Source: Chloroflexota bacterium (GTDB lineage Bacteria > Chloroflexota > UBA6077). From it: DNA of 11,205 bases. The stretch lies in the NCBI GenBank assembly GCA_021788565.1, contig JAJYKO010000096.1, positions 1 to 11,205 on the forward strand, written 5' to 3'. The notes under the pieces are model-generated. The model was not told where the DNA came from, ran no database searches, and saw only the letters and a program-made list of their open reading frames with translations. Positions 6,542 to 11,205 of the stretch are shown here, piece by piece; position 1 is the first letter of the stretch, and each line of letters starts with the position of its first letter. Both the position numbers and the translations under genes were made by a program.

Positions 6542-7306
6542 GTGAGAGCTAGCTACCTCATCCGCTTCGACGACCTGTGCCCGACAATGAACTGGGCAGC
6601 CTGGAACGCCATTGAGGAGGTCCTCGTCACAGAGGGACTGAAGCCGATCCTAGCGGTGGTGCCGGACAATAAGGACCCTAAGCTACACTACGAAGCCGCC
6701 AACCCACGTTTCTGGGATCGAGTGAGGCAGTGGCAGTCCCGCGGATGGACCGTCGGGCTTCACGGGTATCAGCACATCTACGTGTCTCGCAAGGCCGGAA
6801 CTATAGGATTGAACGGCCGAAGCGAGTTTGCGGGTCTCCCGTTCGAGGAACAAGAGAGGAAGCTGAAGAGAGCCGTGGAGATCTTCAGGGGCGAGGGCGT
6901 AGAGTCCCAGATCTGGGTCGCCCCTGCCCACTCCTTCGACGAAGAAACCATCGAGATCTTGAGCTCCCTTTCTGTGAGGCTAGTGAGCGACGGTTTTTCG
7001 CTCTTCCCTCATTTGGACTCCCACGGCACCATCTGGATCCCGCAGCAACTCTGGCGTTTCCGGCCCCTCCCTATTGGTGTTTGGACTGTTTGTTTCCACC
7101 ACAACCCCTGGAGCCAGAGGAATCTCGACGCTTTCCGCAAGCACGTCCAGGATTACGGGCCTGCTATCACAAGCATCCACGAGGCTGTCGCGTCCTACGG
7201 ACGGCGGCAACGAGGCTGGTATGACACCTTCTTCGCTTCTGCGTATCTCTGGGCCCTGCGTGGACGAAGAGGCTTGCGACACCGATCGCCCGGTGAGGAA
7301 CTGTGA
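6542..7306 (+). CDS. Polysaccharide deacetylase-like protein, DUF2334 type (254 aa)
   Basis: Probable metal-dependent carbohydrate deacetylase-like protein with an NodB-related barrel. Conserved segments in order: RFDDLCPTMNW (8-18, with candidate metal or base Asp10 and Asp11), ILAVVPDNKDPKLH (36-49), GWTVGLHGYQHIY (68-80, metal-binding candidates His74 and His78), SEFAGLPFEEQ (94-104), WVAPAHSFD (125-133), WIPQQLW (165-171) and CFHHNPW (184-190). This set is the DUF2334 pattern often seen in exopolysaccharide clusters. No signal peptide precedes the catalytic strand, and the protein begins directly with MRASYLIRFDD, so it is expected in the cytoplasm. The start is GTG, seven bases after the upstream stop. 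The stop shares GTGA with the next start. The role inferred from context is N-deacetylation or another sugar edit before export; activity on a given sugar is not shown by the sequence. Confidence 0.88.
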   Translation: MRASYLIRFDDLCPTMNWAAWNAIEEVLVTEGLKPILAVVPDNKDPKLHYEAANPRFWDRVRQWQSRGWTVGLHGYQHIYVSRKAGTIGLNGRSEFAGLPFEEQERKLKRAVEIFRGEGVESQIWVAPAHSFDEETIEILSSLSVRLVSDGFSLFPHLDSHGTIWIPQQLWRFRPLPIGVWTVCFHHNPWSQRNLDAFRKHVQDYGPAITSIHEAVASYGRRQRGWYDTFFASAYLWALRGRRGLRHRSPGEEL

Positions 7307-8433
7307 TTCGCGTCTGTTTCCTAATTCGCCAACTCAACGTCGGGGGTGCGCAGCGCCAGGTGATCGAGTTGGTGAAAGAGTTGGACAAATCCGTTTGCTC
7401 AATCACAGTATTGACGTTCTATGGCGGAGGACAGTTGAGCCCAGAAATGGCAGCGATCCCTGATATCCGGTTGCTCAGTCTAAACAAGGGCGGCCGCTGG
7501 GATGTGATCCCCTTCTTCGTGATGCTCATAAAGGCAGTACGCAGTCTGCAGCCTGACGTGCTACACGGCTACCTAGGGATCCCCAATCTCCTTTGCGTCG
7601 TTATGAAGCCCTTCCTTAAGAAGACCCGAGTGGTATGGGGTGTGCGGGCGTCCTACAAAGACCTGAAGCGGTACGACTGGCTCACGCGCCTCACCTTTGT
7701 CCTGGAGCGGCTCCTCTCCCGATTTCCCGACCTGATCATCGCCAACTCGGAAGCCGGCAAGGAGTTTTACGTATCGCAAGGATTCCCCGCCAGGAAGACT
7801 ATCGTCGTGCCCAATGGGATCGACACCGAACGCTTTCACCCCAATCCGGGAGCGGGGAAGAAGCTACGCGCCGAATGGGGCATCGCTGAGAGCGAGTCAG
7901 TGATAGGCCTCGTGGGAAGACTGGACCCTCGCAAGGATCACGACACCTTCCTGCGGGCCGCGTCCATGCTGTCGCGAGAGCGCGCGAGCATTCGCTTCGT
8001 TTGTGTGGGAGACGGCCCAGCTGTATACAGGGCGCAGCTTCAGGCGCTGGGAGACTCGCTGGGGCTGAAGAACCGGCTGCTGTGGACCGGAGCGCGCTCG
8101 GACATGGCTTCCGTGTACAATGCCCTCGACGTACTCACGTCCTCCTCTTCTTTTGGCGAGGGCTTCCCCAACGTCGTCGGCGAGGCGATGGCCTGCGGGA
8201 CTCCCTGCGTGGTGACGGACGTGGGCGATTCGCGAAGGGTAGTGGGGGAGACCGGAATTGTGGTGACGCCGGGTGACCCTCTTCGTTTGGTGGAAGCGTG
8301 GAAGATGCTGCTCGACCTTCCAGAGAGCCAACGCAGCATGCTGGGCGAGAAGGCTCGCACCCGCATCGTCGACAAGTTTGGGCGTGATCTCCTGGCGCGG
8401 AGAACCGTCGAGGCACTCACAAGGCTGCCATGA
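7303..8433 (+). CDS. GT4 family glycosyltransferase, WbnK-like (376 aa)
   Basis: GT-B glycosyltransferase close to the WbnK-like O-antigen group. Motifs: LNVGGAQRQV (11-20), VPNGIDTERFHP (169-180), GLVGRLDPRKDH (202-213; R206, K211), CVGDGPA (234-240), and E286/E294 in GEGFPNVVGEAMACG, followed by TDVGDS (305-310). The start is GTG overlapping the deacetylase-like stop as GTGA, with GAGGA three bases upstream. Its own stop overlaps the next ATG as ATGA. It is the paralogue of the following gene: same length, same motif spacing, and runs of near-identical DNA in the active-site region. Sugar specificity is unknown. Confidence 0.93.
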   Translation: MIRVCFLIRQLNVGGAQRQVIELVKELDKSVCSITVLTFYGGGQLSPEMAAIPDIRLLSLNKGGRWDVIPFFVMLIKAVRSLQPDVLHGYLGIPNLLCVVMKPFLKKTRVVWGVRASYKDLKRYDWLTRLTFVLERLLSRFPDLIIANSEAGKEFYVSQGFPARKTIVVPNGIDTERFHPNPGAGKKLRAEWGIAESESVIGLVGRLDPRKDHDTFLRAASMLSRERASIRFVCVGDGPAVYRAQLQALGDSLGLKNRLLWTGARSDMASVYNALDVLTSSSSFGEGFPNVVGEAMACGTPCVVTDVGDSRRVVGETGIVVTPGDPLRLVEAWKMLLDLPESQRSMLGEKARTRIVDKFGRDLLARRTVEALTRLP

Positions 8434-9560
8434 TCAAGTTGACGCATCTGATTACCGACCTCGATGTCGGCGGCGCCGAAAGAATGCTCCAGAAGCTGCT
8501 GACGCGCCGAGATTCCTCGCGCTTCGACGTGCAGGTGGTTTCCCTCACGGACGTCGGAGTCATTGGAACGGAGATCCAGAAGCTGGGTATCCCGGTCCGA
8601 GGGCTCGGGATGAGAGCCGGATTGCCCGACCCTCTGGCGCTGTTGCGGCTGACCAGATGGCTCCGGCAGGATCGGCCCCGGCTACTGCAAACGTGGATGT
8701 ATCACGCCGACCTGCTCGGGGGTCTTGCAGCCAGGTTGGCAGGAGGCATCCCGACATTGTGGAACGTTCGGCACACCAACCTCGACCCTAAAAGCAACAA
8801 GGCCGGGACCATTCGGATGGCAAGGGCGTGTGCCGTGACGTCCCGATGGCTACCGTCACGAATCGTTAGCTGCTCCGAGGCTTCGAAGCGCTCACACGTT
8901 GCGATTGGATACTCGGAGAACAAGATGACAGTCATTCCGAATGGGTTCGACCTGGACACCTTCCGCCCAGATCGTTCGGCGCGAGCCTCGGTGCGCGCCG
9001 AACTGGCCATTCCAGAGAAAACGCCGCTCGTCGGGCTGATTGGCCGCTTCCATCCGGAAAAGGATCATCGTGGCTTCGTCGCGGCCGCGGGTTACCTCAG
9101 CGTGCGCCTGCCCAATGTCCACTACCTGCTGTGCGGCCAGAGAGTGACGTGGGACAACCTCGAGCTAGCAGGGTGGATTGCCTCCACTGGGGCTCACGAT
9201 CGCTGGCACCTGTTGGGGCTGCGTGCGGACATCCCGCGCCTCATGGCGGCCCTGGACGTCCTCGTGTCATCCTCGGTCGGCGAAGGGTTCCCAAATGTGA
9301 TGGGCGAGGCAATGGCCTGCGGCGTTCCCTGCGTGGTGACGGATGTGGGGGACTCGGCCTGGATCGTCGGCGATACCGGCAGAATAGTGCCGTCGAGGAA
9401 TTCACTGGCCCTGGCCGACGCATGCACAGAGGTGCTGGAGATGAGTCCGCCCGACAGGCAACGCCTTGGCCTAGCGGCCCGCGCCCGTGTGGAGCAGAAC
9501 TTCAGCCTTCCTGCCATCGTAGACAGATACGAGCGGCTGTACATGGAGCTCGCAGCCTGA
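8430..9560 (+). CDS. GT4 family glycosyltransferase, WbnK-like paralogue (376 aa)
   Basis: GT-B glycosyltransferase, second of a tandem related pair. Motifs: LDVGGAERML (11-20), VRHTN (113-117), IPNGFDLDTFRP (169-180), GLIGRFHPEKDH (202-213; R206, K211) and E285/E293 in GEGFPNVMGEAMACG, then TDVGDS (304-309). It differs from its neighbour where VGDGP is expected: it reads LLCGQRVTWDN (233-243). This looks like a subgroup variant, since related enzymes carry a G-x-x-V-T-x-D-N segment there. The start is ATG in an ATGA overlap with AAGG five bases upstream. Its TGA overlaps the next ATG by one base (TGATG). It probably adds the sugar before or after the one added by its neighbour, or the two use related donors. 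Confidence 0.93.
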   Translation: MIKLTHLITDLDVGGAERMLQKLLTRRDSSRFDVQVVSLTDVGVIGTEIQKLGIPVRGLGMRAGLPDPLALLRLTRWLRQDRPRLLQTWMYHADLLGGLAARLAGGIPTLWNVRHTNLDPKSNKAGTIRMARACAVTSRWLPSRIVSCSEASKRSHVAIGYSENKMTVIPNGFDLDTFRPDRSARASVRAELAIPEKTPLVGLIGRFHPEKDHRGFVAAAGYLSVRLPNVHYLLCGQRVTWDNLELAGWIASTGAHDRWHLLGLRADIPRLMAALDVLVSSSVGEGFPNVMGEAMACGVPCVVTDVGDSAWIVGDTGRIVPSRNSLALADACTEVLEMSPPDRQRLGLAARARVEQNFSLPAIVDRYERLYMELAA

Positions 9561-11205
9561 TGTGTGGAATCACCGGCTTCCTAGATGCCTCCCGGCGTGC
9601 AAACAGCGACGAAATGGCGGCAGCGGCTACGGTCATGGCCGACACGCTTCGCCACCGCGGTCCGGACGACGGCGGCGTCTGGGTGGATGCCAGCAGCGGC
9701 ATAGCCCTGGGGCACCGGCGGCTCTCCATAGTCGATCTCTCCCCGGAGGGTCATCAGCCGATGCACTCCGCCGATGGCCGTTATGTCATCAGTTTCAACG
9801 GCGAGATCTACAACTATCTCGATCTTCGAAGGGAGTTGGAGGCCGAGCTCAGCGAACCCGCAAGCCACTGGAGGGGACACTCTGACACGGAGGTGATGCT
9901 GGCAGCGATCAGCCGCCGGGGAGTCCAGGCCGCCGTCGAGAATTTCGACGGGATGTTCGCGTTTGCCCTGTGGGATAGACAGGAGCGCCTCCTCTATCTA
10001 GTTCGAGACCGCCTGGGCAAGAAGCCGCTCTACTACGGTTGGATGGGCGACGTCTTCCTGTTCGGATCCGAGCTCAAGGCTCTGCGAGCCCACCCCGCCT
10101 TCAGGCCGGAGATCGATAGGGGCGCATTGGCCCTTCTCCTGCGCCACAACTATGTTCCAACGCCCTATTCCATCTACCAGGGCGTCTCCAAGCTTCCACC
10201 GGGCAGCATACTGAAGGTGGACGGATCCAGGTCGGGCGCCGTCCACGGTCCGGTACCTTACTGGTCCCTCAGGGACGTGGCCGAGAGGGGCGTGGCCGAA
10301 CCCTTTACCGGTTCCATGGAGGACGCCACGAAGGAGTTGGACGTTCTGCTACGGGACGCCATCCGATCCAGAATGGTGGCAGATGTACCGTTGGGGGCCT
10401 TTCTCTCTGGTGGCATAGACTCGTCGGTGATAGTTGCCCTCATGCAGGCCCAGAGCGGGCGACCGGTTAAGACCTTCACCATTGGGTTCTGGGAACCAAG
10501 CCATAACGAGGCGGAAGACGCCAGGGCCGTTGCGCAGCACCTCGGAACGGACCACACGGAACTCTACGTGACTCCGCAGCAGGCGCTCGACGTAATTCCG
10601 CGCCTGTCCGATCTTTTCGATGAGCCTTTCTCCGACTCTTCCCAGATCCCTACGTTCCTGGTGTCTGAAATGGCCAGGCGACACGTAACCGTCAGTCTCT
10701 CGGGCGACGGAGGAGACGAGCTCTTCTTTGGTTATTCGCGGTACTTCAGGGCCCGAAGCCTGTGGGGAAAGATCGAGTGGATGGGAGCGGCCAATCGCCG
10801 AATTCTCGCCGGAGCACTTGCCGCCTTTCCAGCTCGTCCACTGGAAGTTGCGCTTCGGCGGCTGTCTTCACAACCCAGGCGATATGTGAACAGCGACCCC
10901 ATCGGGAGCGCGTTGCGCCGGATGTCTGACCTCCTGGCGAACGATAGCGCCGAGGCGTTCTACTCGCGGCTGTTCTGCCACTGGAAGGATCCTGCCTTGG
11001 TCGTCCTGGGGGCCTCGGATCCCCCCACTGCCCATATCGATCCCTCTCGTTGGGCAAAGCTCCCGGGTCTGGATGATCGGATGATGTACCTGGATGGCAT
11101 CGCATACCTGCCGGACGACATCCTGGTCAAGGTCGATCGCGCCAGCATGGGGGTGAGCCTGGAAACCAGAGCCCCGCTGCTGGACCATCGGGTGGTGGAA
11201 TTTGC
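9560..11205 (+). CDS. asnB: Glutamine-dependent asparagine synthase-type amidotransferase, 3'-truncated by window edge
   Basis: Two-domain class II glutamine amidotransferase: the N-domain releases ammonia from glutamine, and the C-domain activates a carboxylate with ATP and amidates it. The N-terminus starts MCGITGF, with Cys2 as the nucleophile after Met removal. It is followed by RHRGPDD (31-37), FNGEIYN (79-85), SDTEV (108-112), FDGMFAFALWD (129-139), RDRLGKKPLYY (149-159) and FGSELKAL (168-175). The synthetase domain has the ATP-binding PP-loop SGGIDSS (283-289), SLSGDGGDELFFGYSRY (379-395), YLPDDILVKVDRASM (516-530) and ETRAPLLDHR (535-544). The frame is open to the right edge with 548 residues seen; the family usually has about 600-650, so the tail is missing. 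ATG at 9560 overlaps the upstream stop (TGATG), with TGGAG 11 bases before it. Because it closes a glycosyltransferase operon, a sugar uronic acid substrate (as for WbpS or WbtH) is as likely as aspartate. Confidence 0.95.
   Translation, partial: MCGITGFLDASRRANSDEMAAAATVMADTLRHRGPDDGGVWVDASSGIALGHRRLSIVDLSPEGHQPMHSADGRYVISFNGEIYNYLDLRRELEAELSEPASHWRGHSDTEVMLAAISRRGVQAAVENFDGMFAFALWDRQERLLYLVRDRLGKKPLYYGWMGDVFLFGSELKALRAHPAFRPEIDRGALALLLRHNYVPTPYSIYQGVSKLPPGSILKVDGSRSGAVHGPVPYWSLRDVAERGVAEPFTGSMEDATKELDVLLRDAIRSRMVADVPLGAFLSGGIDSSVIVALMQAQSGRPVKTFTIGFWEPSHNEAEDARAVAQHLGTDHTELYVTPQQALDVIPRLSDLFDEPFSDSSQIPTFLVSEMARRHVTVSLSGDGGDELFFGYSRYFRARSLWGKIEWMGAANRRILAGALAAFPARPLEVALRRLSSQPRRYVNSDPIGSALRRMSDLLANDSAEAFYSRLFCHWKDPALVVLGASDPPTAHIDPSRWAKLPGLDDRMMYLDGIAYLPDDILVKVDRASMGVSLETRAPLLDHRVVEF

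Noticed and set aside
6906..6917. 12-bp perfect palindrome CCCAGATCTGGG
   Set aside because: About two to three 12-bp palindromes are expected by chance in a window of this size. It lies in deacetylase-like coding sequence with nothing around it. Shorter ones at 3912-3921 and 5779-5788 were dropped for the same reason.
2226..9560. Four GT4 genes of exactly 1131 bases (376 codons)
   Set aside because: Only the last two are close relatives; the others differ in motifs and one has an uncertain start. GT4 proteins cluster near this length, so coincidence is the simplest reading.
9562..9885. 107-codon + strand frame overlapping the start of the amidotransferase gene
   Set aside because: It is out of frame with the clear asparagine synthase N-terminus, which carries Cys2 and all glutaminase motifs, so it is a shadow.
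10217..10246. 8-bp inverted repeat GTGGACGG / CCGTCCAC with 14-base loop
   Set aside because: Repeats of this size are expected by chance, and it lies mid-gene in the amidotransferase without any regulatory context.

Overview
The window is an 11.2 kb piece of a bacterial surface-polysaccharide (exopolysaccharide, capsule or O-antigen-type) biosynthesis locus. All ten genes lie on the + strand and follow one another closely. The largest gaps are 51 and 58 bases, and five junctions are stop/start overlaps, so the block reads as one transcription unit entered upstream of base 1 and continuing past base 11205. No tRNA, rRNA, insertion sequence, CRISPR array, clear promoter or terminator was seen. 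Base composition is moderately GC-rich, and GTG and TTG starts and AGG/AGA arginine codons are common. That fits many environmental bacterial phyla; nothing here is a taxonomic marker, so I do not name an organism.

Layout. (1) 2-976: 3' part of a Wzx-type lipid-linked oligosaccharide flippase. (2) 1028-2221 and (3) 2226-3356: two unlike GT4 glycosyltransferases. (4) 3337-4230: an orphan protein with GT-A-like hallmarks, the least familiar gene here. (5) 4227-5357 and (6) 5416-6534: two more GT4 enzymes, the second of the PglH/AmsD-like GGAER type. (7) 6542-7306: a DUF2334-type polysaccharide deacetylase-like protein without a signal peptide. (8) 7303-8433 and (9) 8430-9560: tandem, related WbnK-like GT4 enzymes. 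(10) 9560-11205: a glutamine-dependent asparagine synthase-type amidotransferase, cut by the right edge.

How they could work together (inference). The six GT4 enzymes plus the orphan would build a long oligosaccharide repeat on undecaprenyl diphosphate at the inner face of the membrane. The deacetylase-like protein and the amidotransferase could modify sugars (N-deacetylation; uronic acid to uronamide). Wzx would then flip the finished unit. The initiating phosphoglycosyltransferase, Wzy polymerase, chain-length and export proteins and nucleotide-sugar enzymes are absent and should lie outside the window.

I found no clear new multi-gene system. The points most worth a second look are the orphan gene 4, the variant active-site motif of gene 3, the amidotransferase in a sugar context, the apparently cytoplasmic deacetylase-like protein, and two long perfect inverted repeats (12 bp and 11 bp arms) inside coding sequence.
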